Of a stretch of 64,000 nt of DNA, positions 41,436 to 49,962 are shown one piece after another. A program made the translations under genes and the position numbers. Source of the DNA: Limnobacter litoralis (lineage in GTDB: Bacteria > Pseudomonadota > Gammaproteobacteria > Burkholderiales > Burkholderiaceae_B); NCBI RefSeq assembly GCF_030160455.1, contig NZ_BSOJ01000038.1, positions 1 through 64,000 on the forward strand, read 5' to 3'. Each line of letters begins with the position of its first letter. The first letter of the stretch is position 1. The notes below the pieces were generated by a model, which was not told where the DNA came from, did not search any database, and was given only the letters and a program-made list of their open reading frames with translations.

Positions 41436-41665
41436 CTCATGTCCTCATACAGTTCATTCGAACCCAGCATTGAGCTTCTGATTTTCGTCACCCCTTTTAG
41501 AGTGAACCCTCTGGATTATACCGATATGCTGTTGCGGCGCACAAAAGCAAGCCCAAACACTAGAGAACAAAATCAACTTCCAGATCAGGTTTTACCCTAA
41601 GGTTTCAGCTTAAAATCAAGGCAAGGCTTACAAATTTCGACAAATGAAAGAAGGAGACTCATGCA

Positions 41666-43318
41666 ATGTCGAATGTCGAAAGAGACATGATGGAATATGA
41701 CGTGGTTGTTGTAGGTGCAGGCCCAGCAGGCCTGTCCACAGCCATCCGACTGAAACAACTGGCCGCCGAGAAAGGTCAGGAAATCAACGTGTGCGTGCTG
41801 GAGAAAGGCTCCGAGGTTGGCGCACACATTCTGTCTGGCGCCGTCATGGACCCACGCGCAATGGATGAACTGTTCCCCAACTGGAAAGAGTTGGGCGCGC
41901 CATTGAACACGGCTGTCACTGAAGACCAGTTTTTGTTTTTAACAGAAACTTCAGCCAAAAAAGTACCCAACATGTTGCTGCCAAAGTGTTTCCAGAACCA
42001 TGGCAATTACATCGTCAGCCTTGCAAACGTCGTCCGCTGGCTGGGCGAGCAGGCAGAGGCCCTTGGCGTTGAAGTGTTTCCGGGCTTTGCGGCCGCTGAA
42101 GTGCTGTACGACGAAAACGGTGCAGTCAAAGGCGTTCAAACCGGCGACATGGGCATCGGCAAAGATGGCGAACCCACACACGCCTATCAGCCTGGCATGG
42201 AACTGCACGCCAAATACACCATTTTCGCCGAGGGCGTTCGCGGGCACCTTGGTAAACGGGTCATTGAAAAATACAACCTGAATGAAGGTCGCGACCCCCA
42301 GGTGTATGGCATCGGCTTGAAAGAGCTGTGGGAAATCGACCCGGCCAAACACCAGGAAGGCCTCGTGATTCACAGTGGTGGATGGCCACTGGATTCAGAA
42401 ACCTACGGTGGTTCATTTTTGTATCACCTGGAAAACAATCAGGTGGCAGTGGGTTTTGTGGTGGGCCTGGCCTACCAAAACCCCTACCTGTCGCCGTTTG
42501 AAGAATTTCAGCGCTACAAAACCCACCCGGCCATTCGCAAGTACTTTGAAGGCGGCAAACGCATCGCCTACGGCGCCCGTGCAATTGCCGCTGGCGGCTT
42601 GATGAGCCTGCCCAAGCTGGTGTTCCCCGGTGGCGCGCTTGTGGGTTGTGACGCAGGCTTTTTAAATGCTTCGCGCATCAAGGGCAGCCACGCGGCAATC
42701 AAGAGCGGCATGCTATGCGCCGAAGCCGTATTCGACGCTGTCACCAACAATCGTGCTCACGACGAACTTGACGCATATCCAAAGGCATTCCATGACTCAT
42801 GGCTGTTTGATGAGCTGTATCGCGCCCGAAACTTCAAGCAGTGGATGTCCAAGGGACTGTACACCGGCACCATGATGGTAGGCTTCGAGCAGAAGCTGTT
42901 CAACGGCAAGGTGCCCTGGACGCTGCATCACAAGCATGCGGACCACGAATGCCTGCGCCCCGCGTCGGAGTATCAGCCGATCGCCTATCCGAAACCTGAT
43001 GGAAAAATCACTTTCGACAGGTTGAGTTCGGTGTTTATTTCAAACACCAACCACGAAGAAAACCAGCCCGCCCACCTGACACTGAAAGATGCCAGCGTGC
43101 CGGTCAATGTCAACTTCAATCAATACGCAGGGCCTGAACAGCGTTATTGCCCAGCGGGTGTGTACGAGTACATCAAAACAGACGAAGGGAAAGATCAGTT
43201 GCAGATCAATGCGCAAAACTGCGTGCATTGCAAAACCTGTGACATCAAAGATCCCACACAAAACATCGTGTGGGTGACGCCGGAAGGTGGTGGTGGGCCC
43301 AACTACCCCAACATGTGA
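41666..43318 (+). CDS. Electron transfer flavoprotein-ubiquinone oxidoreductase
   Basis: 550 aa membrane-bound enzyme passing electrons from ETF (fatty acid and amino acid oxidation) to ubiquinone. The FAD-binding VVVGAGPAGLSTAIRL is at about 13-28. C-terminal cysteines in RYCPAGVYEY and NCVHCKTCDIKDP bind the 4Fe-4S cluster, and the ending VWVTPEGGGGPNYPNM is diagnostic. AAGGAGA lies 8 nt before ATG 41666. A hairpin follows 15 bp after the stop, then a repeat-rich gene-free region. Confidence 0.97.
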   Translation: MSNVERDMMEYDVVVVGAGPAGLSTAIRLKQLAAEKGQEINVCVLEKGSEVGAHILSGAVMDPRAMDELFPNWKELGAPLNTAVTEDQFLFLTETSAKKVPNMLLPKCFQNHGNYIVSLANVVRWLGEQAEALGVEVFPGFAAAEVLYDENGAVKGVQTGDMGIGKDGEPTHAYQPGMELHAKYTIFAEGVRGHLGKRVIEKYNLNEGRDPQVYGIGLKELWEIDPAKHQEGLVIHSGGWPLDSETYGGSFLYHLENNQVAVGFVVGLAYQNPYLSPFEEFQRYKTHPAIRKYFEGGKRIAYGARAIAAGGLMSLPKLVFPGGALVGCDAGFLNASRIKGSHAAIKSGMLCAEAVFDAVTNNRAHDELDAYPKAFHDSWLFDELYRARNFKQWMSKGLYTGTMMVGFEQKLFNGKVPWTLHHKHADHECLRPASEYQPIAYPKPDGKITFDRLSSVFISNTNHEENQPAHLTLKDASVPVNVNFNQYAGPEQRYCPAGVYEYIKTDEGKDQLQINAQNCVHCKTCDIKDPTQNIVWVTPEGGGGPNYPNM

Positions 43319-43333
43319 TAGCCAGTGCGGCAT

Positions 43334-43358
43334 CCGCAGGTGAAGACATCGCCTGCGG
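43334..43358 (+). terminator. Hairpin after ETF-QO gene, candidate terminator
   Basis: CCGCAGGTGA pairs with TCGCCTGCGG (one G-T pair) around AGACA, starting 15 bp after the stop. Only a weak T-run (GTTTGC) follows. Confidence 0.5.
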
Positions 43359-43360
43359 TT

Positions 43361-43470
43361 TGCTGAGTCGGCTGTTTCTAAGTCGGCTGTTGCATGTGGG
43401 CATGCCACTTGCGCCTAGTAGTTGCTGAGTCGGCTATCGCAGGTGTGCATGTCACTTGCGCTTGGTTTGC
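43361..43470. repeat. Degenerate direct repeat pair
   Basis: TGCTGAGTCGGCT followed by a 'GCATGTGGGCATGCCACTTGCGC'-like block (cited in part: CACTTGCGC) occurs twice, starting near 43361 and 43425. The first copy carries an extra AGTCGGCTGT. No gene is visible. Confidence 0.5.
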
Positions 43471-43494
43471 CCGAATAGACGCTGATCAGGACCC

Positions 43495-43574
43495 TGGCTT
43501 TGGAAGCCCGAGCGACAACTCGTGGCTTTGCAAGCCACTCAAACATGTCGCAGGTCGGGCCTATTCCAAAGCTG
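43495..43574. repeat. Structured hairpin repeat, left copy
   Basis: This segment folds on itself. GCTTTGGAA (43497-43505) pairs with TTCCAAAGC (43564-43572). GCCCGA-GCGACA (43506-43517) pairs with TGTCGC (43546-43551) and TCGGGC (43555-43560), leaving 3-nt bulges AGG and CTA. An apical stem TGGCTT/AAGCCA (43523-43528 / 43532-43537) tops it. A second copy lies inverted at 43875-43956 with paired substitutions. I know of no named element of this form. Confidence 0.6.
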
Positions 43575-43673
43575 CGGATTCCGAGCAGCCGGGCAACCCC
43601 GAATCGCGCTGCGTGACACACCCACCTGCAAAGCCTGACAGCGGGGAACATCGACACAGGGATTTCAACCATT

Positions 43674-43753
43674 CTGCTGACCTGCTGACCTGCTGACCTG
43701 CTGACCTGCTGACCTGCTGACCTGCTGACCTGCTGACCTGCTGACCTGCTGAC
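43674..43753. repeat. Ten perfect tandem copies of an 8-bp unit
   Basis: CTGCTGAC is repeated exactly ten times without a mismatch. Read on the minus strand it gives a spurious 8-residue peptide repeat. Such arrays are prone to slippage and may vary in copy number between isolates. It lies near the middle between the two inverted hairpin copies. Confidence 0.95.
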
Positions 43754-43874
43754 CAACTTAGCTTGACCCTTATCGTACTGTTCACCAACTTCGACCGAAG
43801 CCTCGGTCTGCCCCAAGCGCACTGCCCAGTCTGTCGCAGCCCGATTCAAGAATTGCCCCACTTGTGTTGACTCG

Positions 43875-43956
43875 CAGCCTTGGAACATGCCCGACCTGCG
43901 ACTTGTCTGAGCCCCGGCTATTCCGGGGCGAGTTGTCGCTCGGGCTTCCAAGGCCA
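43875..43956. repeat. Structured hairpin repeat, right (inverted) copy
   Basis: Inverted copy of the 43495-43574 element, including 23 bp of exact complementarity (43929-43951 against 43500-43522). It folds as GCCTTGGAA (43877-43885) with TTCCAAGGC (43946-43954), GCCCGA (43889-43894) with TCGGGC (43940-43945), GCGAC with GTCGC, and an apical GCCCCGG/CCGGGGC stem (43911-43917 / 43923-43929). Compared with the left copy, the apical stem is wholly different in sequence yet still paired. Confidence 0.6.
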
Positions 43957-44104
43957 GAGGCAATTACAAGTTGAATGGGCAATTCAAGGGCAAGACAGAC
44001 TGGGCAGTGCGCTTGGAACAAGCACCCAGGCCAGAGGCAATTCAAAGTGATACGGGCAATTCAAGGGCAAGACAGACCGGGCTGTGCGCTTAGGCCAGCA
44101 AGAC
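43951..44104. repeat. 77-bp tandem duplication
   Basis: AGGCCAGAGGCAATT at 43951 recurs at 44028, and GGGCAATTCAAGGGCAAGAC at 43977 recurs at 44054, a period of 77 bp with few mismatches. A third, truncated start (AGGCCAGCAAGACAGAC) follows at 44092. Part of unit one (43994-44016) is also an exact 23-bp inverted repeat of 43813-43835. No gene is visible between the ETF-QO stop and the parC stop. Confidence 0.85.
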
Positions 44105-44107
44105 AGA

Positions 44108-46417
44108 CTAGGCCCTTCTCATGCCCTCAACCTTGAACTTCACATCGAGCTCTCGCCCTTTCCTGCCCCGCTTGCCAAAACGCTCAAGCAAATAGGCAGG
44201 CTTTAGCAATTCCTCGCGGTCTTTGCCGCCTCGCCCAGTGCCAAACACCACAAGGCTGTCTTCAGGCCCGAAGGCCACAAGGCCAAGCAGCTTGTCACCC
44301 TCTTCAAGAGGCAACAGTTGAACCCCGCGCCCACCGCCGGCAAGGCCTTTCACCTCATCCAGTGCGAAAACATGAAAACGACCAGATTCCGAAATCACTG
44401 CAACGCGGTCATCCGATGAATCAATCTGAATGGGAGGCAAGACTCGTTCGCCATCTGACACACTGATGAATTGCTTGCCGGCTTTGATCCGGCTGTCCAG
44501 ATTGCCTGCTTTGGTGACAAAACCATAAGCGCCACTGACTGCCAGCAACAGGGCTTGCTCTGCATTGCAAGCAAGAGCGTGGCACAGGGTGCCGCCGTTG
44601 AGCTCAATCAGGCTTTGTGCGGGGATGCCATCGCCTCGGCCACCAGGCCAGCTGCTGACTGGCACGCTGAACACTTTGCCACTGGCCGAACCGGCACCGA
44701 ACAGGTAAGTTTGATCGGTGGTTTTGCATTCAAACGCGGCATACAGAGAATCACCCGCCTTGAACGTGAACTGAGCGGCGTCGTGACCATGCCCCTGCCT
44801 GTTTCGAACCCAAAACTTTTCAGACACTATGACGGTTGTGGGCTCTTCAATCAGCTTGACTTCCACGCTGGCCTTTTGGGCTTCCTCAATGAGGGTTCTA
44901 CGGTCATCACCAAAGGCCTCGGTGTCTTTTTTGATTTCAGCCACGATGCGCTGGCGCAATTTGCCCTCGTCGGCCAGCAAGCCCTCCAGCTCCGCTTTTT
45001 CTTCCGCGAGCTTGCCCAGTTCCTGTTCAATTTTGATCTTCTCCAGCCGCGCCAATTGACGCAAGCGGATTTCAAGAATGTCTTCGGCTTGACGCTCAGA
45101 CAAATTGAAACGGCTCATCAGCGCTGACTTGGGCTCGTCCGATTCACGAATGACGGCGATGACTTCATCAATGTTCAACCAGGCAATCAACCGCCCTTCG
45201 AGCACATGGATGCGGTCATTGACCTGAGCCAGACGGTGACGGGTGCGCCGCAACACACAAAGCTGCCTGAACTCGATCCAGTCCTTCAGCATCGCCAGCA
45301 GACCACGCTGACCGGGGCGGCCGTTGTTGTCGATGCTCACGAGGTTCAGCGACACATTGGTCTCAAGGGAGGTGTGGCTCAGCAGCAGGTTGGCAAAATC
45401 GTCGACGCTGATGTTGCGCGACTTTGGTTCAAACACCAAACGCACTGCGTTCTCTTTGCCAGACTCATCGCGCACGGTGTCCAGCACCCCAAGTATCTGC
45501 TGCTTGAGGTTTTGCTGTTCGGGAGTCAAGGCCTTCTTGCCCGTTTTTACCTTGGGATTGGTCAGTTCTTCGATTTCTTCCAGCACGCGGGCAGTGGATG
45601 TGTTGGGCGGCAGTTCGGTGATCACCAATTGCCATTGTCCACGCGCAAGATCTTCCACCTTCCAGCGCGCACGCACTTTCAGCGATCCACGACCGCTTTC
45701 ATAGACGTCGCGAATGGCTGCCCGCGGTGAAATAATTTGAGCCCCACCCGGGAAATCAGGCCCCAGGATGTGCTCCATCACCTCGTCGAGTGTGATGGAA
45801 GGCTTTCGAATCATCGCAATGGTGGCACTGCTTACTTCGCGCAGATTGTGGGGTGCAATGTCAGTGGCCATGCCCACCGCAATGCCAGAGGCGCCATTGA
45901 GCAACACGAAGGGCAGGCGCGCTGGCAGCAATTTGGGCTCTTTCATGCTGCCGTCGTAATTGGCAATGAAGTCGACGGTGCCCATGTCAATTTCGTCGAG
46001 CAGCAGCCGCGATATGGGTGTCAATCGGGCTTCGGTGTATCGCATGGCCGCCGCACCATCGCCATCGCGACTTCCGAAGTTGCCCTGCCCGTCAATCAAG
46101 GGGTAGCGCAAAGTAAAGTCTTGCGCCATGCGCACAAGGGCCTCGTAGGCCGCCTGATCGCCGTGAGGATGGTACTTACCCAGCACGTCACCCACCACAC
46201 GCGCCGACTTGACAGGACGGGCGCCTGCGGACAGGCCCATCTCATTCATGGCGTAGAGAATTCGACGCTGAACAGGCTTTTGACCGTCTGCGCATTCAGG
46301 CAGTGCACGCCCCTTCACGACGGAGATGGCGTAGTCCAGATAGGCACGTTCAGCGTAGAGACCCAAGGTAATCTGCTCATCGGCATCCTTGGGTGGTTCG
46401 AGTGTCAATTGTTCCAT
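44108..46417 (-). CDS. parC: DNA topoisomerase IV subunit A
   Basis: 769 aa. The type IIA cleavage core has the catalytic tyrosine in [10 protein letters not shown] (Tyr127). The [13 protein letters not shown] region (about 80-92) corresponds to the quinolone-binding segment, with Gln at the position of E. coli Ser80. The C-terminal beta-pinwheel shows blades such as [18 protein letters not shown]. ParC with ParE decatenates sister chromosomes. parE is not adjacent here: the upstream neighbour is rlmB, and downstream lies the repeat region. Confidence 0.96.
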   Translation of the reverse strand: MEQLTLEPPKDADEQITLGLYAERAYLDYAISVVKGRALPECADGQKPVQRRILYAMNEMGLSAGARPVKSARVVGDVLGKYHPHGDQAAYEALVRMAQDFTLRYPLIDGQGNFGSRDGDGAAAMRYTEARLTPISRLLLDEIDMGTVDFIANYDGSMKEPKLLPARLPFVLLNGASGIAVGMATDIAPHNLREVSSATIAMIRKPSITLDEVMEHILGPDFPGGAQIISPRAAIRDVYESGRGSLKVRARWKVEDLARGQWQLVITELPPNTSTARVLEEIEELTNPKVKTGKKALTPEQQNLKQQILGVLDTVRDESGKENAVRLVFEPKSRNISVDDFANLLLSHTSLETNVSLNLVSIDNNGRPGQRGLLAMLKDWIEFRQLCVLRRTRHRLAQVNDRIHVLEGRLIAWLNIDEVIAVIRESDEPKSALMSRFNLSERQAEDILEIRLRQLARLEKIKIEQELGKLAEEKAELEGLLADEGKLRQRIVAEIKKDTEAFGDDRRTLIEEAQKASVEVKLIEEPTTVIVSEKFWVRNRQGHGHDAAQFTFKAGDSLYAAFECKTTDQTYLFGAGSASGKVFSVPVSSWPGGRGDGIPAQSLIELNGGTLCHALACNAEQALLLAVSGAYGFVTKAGNLDSRIKAGKQFISVSDGERVLPPIQIDSSDDRVAVISESGRFHVFALDEVKGLAGGGRGVQLLPLEEGDKLLGLVAFGPEDSLVVFGTGRGGKDREELLKPAYLLERFGKRGRKGRELDVKFKVEGMRRA

Positions 46418-46441
46418 GAGACTAAAAGTTGAATTTTGATT

Positions 46442-47179
46442 TTAGAGCGCGCTGAACTGACGTTGACGCAATGATTCAAAAAGGCAGACAGAGGTGGCCA
46501 CAGACACGTTCAGGCTTTCAACACTGCCAACCATCGGAATGTGAATAAGCTCGTCGCACTTTTCTTTGGTAAGGCGACGAAGCCCGTCCCCTTCTGCACC
46601 CATGACCCAGGCCAGAGGGCCGGTCAGCTTCATTTGGAAAAGGCTTTTGTCAGCCTCACCCGCTGCCCCCACGCACCACACACCCGCCTCTTGCATTTCG
46701 CCAAGGGTACGAGCCAGGTTGGTAACGGTGATTACAGGCACGGTTTCAGCGGCACCGCATGCCACCTTGGAGACCACGGGCGTGATACCCACCGACTTGT
46801 CTTTTGGCAAAACCACGGCGTGCACGCCTGCTGCATCCGCACTGCGAAGACAGGCACCCAAATTGTGAGGGTCCGTTACGCCGTCCAACACCAAAATCAA
46901 GGTGTCGGCCCCGTTGGTTTCAATGATCTCAAAAAGATCTGTGGATTTTTGAACCGCTTTGGCAAAGGCAACCACACCTTGGTGCTGGCGATGACCGGCC
47001 GCCTTTTCAAGCCGATCAGCATCGGCCGGCGTAAGCTTGACGCCCGCCGAATGTGCTTTGTCCACAAACTGCTGCATGCGTTTGTCTTTGCGGGTTTGGT
47101 CGTAAAGTACCTCTTCAACCGAGGCCGGGTTTTGCTTCAGACGTGCCGACACCGCGTGAAAACCATACAGAATGGCCAA
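46442..47179 (-). CDS. rlmB: 23S rRNA (guanosine-2251) 2'-O-methyltransferase
   Basis: 245 aa SPOUT enzyme. An N-terminal L30e-like substrate domain (LYGFHAVSARLKQNP) is joined to the knot domain with DGVTDPHNLGACLRSADAAG (about 105-124), VMGAEGDGL (about 194-202) and IPMVGSVESLNVSVA (about 215-229). It methylates G2251 in the P-site loop. It begins directly after rnr (stop at 47180), the usual rnr-rlmB pair. Confidence 0.96.
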   Translation of the reverse strand: MAILYGFHAVSARLKQNPASVEEVLYDQTRKDKRMQQFVDKAHSAGVKLTPADADRLEKAAGHRQHQGVVAFAKAVQKSTDLFEIIETNGADTLILVLDGVTDPHNLGACLRSADAAGVHAVVLPKDKSVGITPVVSKVACGAAETVPVITVTNLARTLGEMQEAGVWCVGAAGEADKSLFQMKLTGPLAWVMGAEGDGLRRLTKEKCDELIHIPMVGSVESLNVSVATSVCLFESLRQRQFSAL

Positions 47180-49702
47180 TTAAGAGCTCCGTTTGCGTGT
47201 TGTAGAGCTACGCATTTTAGCGCCAGCAGCGGGCTTGGCTTGTGCCACACGCTTGGCTTTGGCCAATTCTTCTTTGCGTTTTTTTTCAGCCGCTATTTTT
47301 GCACGCGAGGCTGTTGCTGCCTTTTTCTTGTTAACACCGCGCTTGGCCGTCTTGCTGGCCGGGGGAGTCACTGGGGGCTCCAAGCCTGCTGCCTTGACAT
47401 CGCCTTCCATCTGGGCCTCGTTGTTGCGGCCCGTGCGCGGCTTTCGCTTGGGCGATTGTCCGCCACCAGACGCCGCTTTGCCTGCAGGTTCTTTGAACAG
47501 GGAGTCGAACTTTACCCCCTGGACCAATCTGAATTCGATGCGACGTGCATCCAGATCGACCCTGGAAATCTGCACGTTTAGAGCATCGGTCAGACGGTAG
47601 CGAATGCCGCTTCGCTCGCCGCGCAATTCGTGCAGACTTTCGTTGTACTGAAAGTACTCATTGCCCAGCTCGGACACGTGCACCAAACCTTCGACAAACA
47701 GGGCATCCAGCGTGACAAACAGACCAAACGAGGTAACGCCGGAGACATGCCCCGGGAAGGTGTCACCCACCTTTTCTTTCATGAAGAAGCACTTCAGCCA
47801 GCTCATGACATCGCGAGAAGCCTCGTCGGCCCTGCGTTCTGTGGAAGAAAACCAGGCCCCGGCCTGATCCCAACGCGCTGTTTCCTCTGCCTGGCTGATC
47901 TTCCCTGCCGGATTGATTTCTTCAAGCTCACGCTCATCCATGGGCAATGGCACATAACGCTTGCCCCCCAACAGGGCCTTGATGCTGCGGTGAACCATCA
48001 GATCAGGGTAGCGACGAATTGGCGACGTAAAGTGCGCATAAGCGTCATAAGACAAGCCAAAATGGCCTGAGTTGTGAGGGGTATAAATGGCTTGCTGCAT
48101 CGATCTCAAAATCATGCTCTGCAACAAATCTTGATCAGGGCGGCCCTGCACTTTTTTAAGCAACTCAGCGTAGTGCTTGCTTTCAGGCTCGTCACCACCA
48201 TCCAGCGTCAGACTGACTGATTTCAGGAAGGCGCGCAGGTTTTGCAATTTCTCGACCGTGGGGCCTTCATGAACCCGGTACAAGGCCGGGTGCTTGCTCC
48301 GCTCCAGAAAGTCGGCCGCGCAGGTGTTTGCCGCCAGCATGCATTCTTCGATTAGCCGGTGCGCATCATTGCGGCGGCGTGGCACGATCTTGTCAATTTT
48401 GCCATCGGCGTCGAGCAGCACTTGCGTTTCAACGGTGTCAATTTCCATCGCGCCACGCTTCTGGCGGGCCTCGAACAGAATTTTGTAGAGCGAATACAGG
48501 TTCTGCAAATCGGCCAGGGTTTGACCCATGGCGCGGGCATCCAGACATTCCGGATCAGACAAGGCGTCCCACACACGTGTGTAAGTCAGTCGTGCTGAGG
48601 AGTGAATGACCGCATTGTAAAACTGATAGGCCTTCACAGCGCCTTTGGGGCCGATCACCATGTCACACACCAGCACCAGCCGATCGACATGAGGATTCAA
48701 CGAACACAAGCCATTGGAGAGCTTCTCAGGCAACATCGGAATAACGCGCCTGGGAAAGTACACGGAGGTGCCGCGCTCAATGGCCGACAAATCCACCGCA
48801 GAGCCCGGCGCCACATAGTGACTGACATCGGCAATGGCAACCAGTAATCGAAAGCCACCACGCACTGAGCTGGCGGGCTCACAATACACAGCGTCGTCAA
48901 AATCACGTGCATCTTCGCCGTCAATCGTGACGAACGGCACATCACGCAGGTCAACCCGCCCTTTCAGGTCTTTGTAGGTCACTTCGTCTGGCAAGGCTTC
49001 GGCCTGTTCAATCACTTCTTGACTGAACTCATAAGGAACATCGAATTTGCGCACCGCGATTTCGATTTCCATGCCGGGATCATCCAACTCACCCAGAACC
49101 TCGACCACTTTGCCGATGGGCTGGGTGTGACGACTGGGCTGCTCGACGATTTCGACCGTAACAACCTGCCCGGGAATGGCTTTGCCCACATCTTTGTGGG
49201 ACACCAAAATATCGTGTTTGATGCGTTGATTTTCAGGCACAACCAGCAAAATTCCGCGCTCAGAGACCAAGCGACCCACCAGGCGGTTCGTTTTGCGTTC
49301 TGTGACCTCAACAATCGTGCCTTCCGGCTTACCGCGATGGTCATTGCCGGTAACACGCACCAACACGCGGTCACCATGCAACACCTTCTGCATTTCACGT
49401 GGCGAGAGAAAAATGTCGGGACCACGGTCATCACGAATCAGGAAGCCAAAGCCATCACGGTGACCTGCCACGCGACCGGCTACAAAATCGAGTTTGGTTG
49501 CCAACAACAACATGCCTTTGCGATTCGGCATCAATTGGCCGTCCCGTTCCATCGCGGACAGCCGCTTTTCTATGGCAGGTATTTGATTTTCAGAGAGTTT
49601 GAGTTGTTCAAAAAGTTGTTCTTGGGACAGAGGCCCCTGAGACTGCCGAAGCACGGCAAGGATATCTTCGCGACTTGGTATTTTTATTTCTTTATTATGC
49701 AT
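47180..49702 (-). CDS. rnr: Ribonuclease R
   Basis: 840 aa 3'-5' exoribonuclease for structured RNA and trans-translation quality control. Order: N-terminal winged helix (SREDILAVLRQSQGPLSQEQ), two cold-shock domains, RNB catalytic domain with DGEDARDFDDAVY (about 265-277), S1 domain (GHVSGVTSFGLFVTLD), and a long Lys/Arg/Ala-rich tail of about 90 aa. I take ATG 49702 (MHNKEI). That start codon touches the -35 box of the divergent tRNA-Leu promoter. Confidence 0.96.
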   Translation of the reverse strand: MHNKEIKIPSREDILAVLRQSQGPLSQEQLFEQLKLSENQIPAIEKRLSAMERDGQLMPNRKGMLLLATKLDFVAGRVAGHRDGFGFLIRDDRGPDIFLSPREMQKVLHGDRVLVRVTGNDHRGKPEGTIVEVTERKTNRLVGRLVSERGILLVVPENQRIKHDILVSHKDVGKAIPGQVVTVEIVEQPSRHTQPIGKVVEVLGELDDPGMEIEIAVRKFDVPYEFSQEVIEQAEALPDEVTYKDLKGRVDLRDVPFVTIDGEDARDFDDAVYCEPASSVRGGFRLLVAIADVSHYVAPGSAVDLSAIERGTSVYFPRRVIPMLPEKLSNGLCSLNPHVDRLVLVCDMVIGPKGAVKAYQFYNAVIHSSARLTYTRVWDALSDPECLDARAMGQTLADLQNLYSLYKILFEARQKRGAMEIDTVETQVLLDADGKIDKIVPRRRNDAHRLIEECMLAANTCAADFLERSKHPALYRVHEGPTVEKLQNLRAFLKSVSLTLDGGDEPESKHYAELLKKVQGRPDQDLLQSMILRSMQQAIYTPHNSGHFGLSYDAYAHFTSPIRRYPDLMVHRSIKALLGGKRYVPLPMDERELEEINPAGKISQAEETARWDQAGAWFSSTERRADEASRDVMSWLKCFFMKEKVGDTFPGHVSGVTSFGLFVTLDALFVEGLVHVSELGNEYFQYNESLHELRGERSGIRYRLTDALNVQISRVDLDARRIEFRLVQGVKFDSLFKEPAGKAASGGGQSPKRKPRTGRNNEAQMEGDVKAAGLEPPVTPPASKTAKRGVNKKKAATASRAKIAAEKKRKEELAKAKRVAQAKPAAGAKMRSSTTRKRSS

Positions 49703-49729
49703 TGACAAAATTTTTAAAATCATTAGAAT
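49702..49729 (+). promoter_or_regulatory. Sigma-70 promoter of tRNA-Leu
   Basis: Consensus TTGACA (49702-49707), 16-bp spacer, TAGAAT (49724-49729). The following discriminator (GCCCG) is GC-rich, as in stringently controlled stable-RNA promoters. The tRNA begins 18 bp after the -10. The first base of the -35 overlaps the rnr start codon on the other strand. Confidence 0.8.
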
Positions 49730-49746
49730 TGCCCGTCTCACCTGTT

Positions 49747-49833
49747 GCCCAGGTGGCGGAATTGGTAGACGCGCTAGGTTCAGGTCCTAGTGGTGGTAAC
49801 ACTGTGGAGGTTCGAGTCCTCTCCTGGGCACCA
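49747..49833 (+). tRNA. tRNA-Leu (anticodon CAG)
   Basis: 87 nt including encoded CCA. Acceptor stem GCCCAGG/CCTGGGC is perfect. The D-arm carries GGCGGAATTGGTAGACGC, and the anticodon stem CTAGG/CCTAG holds the loop TTCAGGT with CAG at 49781-49783. A long variable arm (TGGTGGTAACACTGT) and the T-loop TTCGAGT complete a class II leucine tRNA reading CUG. Nothing is integrated at its 3' end. Confidence 0.97.
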
Positions 49834-49907
49834 AAGCTTGATTTCAAGCGCTTCAACGCAAGTGTACAGTAGAAAATCCCCAAATATTGTTTAGTTTCGG
49901 ATCAGTG

Positions 49908-49937
49908 GCAAAAATGCCTCTCCCGAGGCATTTTTGC
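49908..49937. terminator. Bidirectional terminator between tRNA-Leu and DUF481 gene
   Basis: Perfect 13-bp stem GCAAAAATGCCTC / GAGGCATTTTTGC with a TCCC loop; A-tract and T-tract make it usable from both strands. It lies 26 bp after the DUF481 stop in the minus direction and 75 bp after the tRNA. Confidence 0.88.
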
Positions 49938-49962
49938 GTTCTCACAACATTCGCTTTAGCGA

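Noticed and set aside
43674-43753. CRISPR array
   Set aside because: Units are 8 bp and contiguous without spacers; no cas genes are in the window.
43495-43956. Integron attC sites
   Set aside because: The folded shape is suggestive, but the conserved R' and R'' boxes (GTTRRRY / RYYYAAC) are missing and there are no cassettes or integrase.
43415-43963. Minus-strand open frame with repeated SRSAGQQV peptide
   Set aside because: The repeat is only the translation of the 8-bp DNA array; the frame has no ribosome binding site, no domain, and spans inverted hairpins.
49747-49937. Phage or island attachment site at tRNA-Leu
   Set aside because: No repeat of the tRNA 3' end and no integrase nearby; the neighbouring genes are ordinary.
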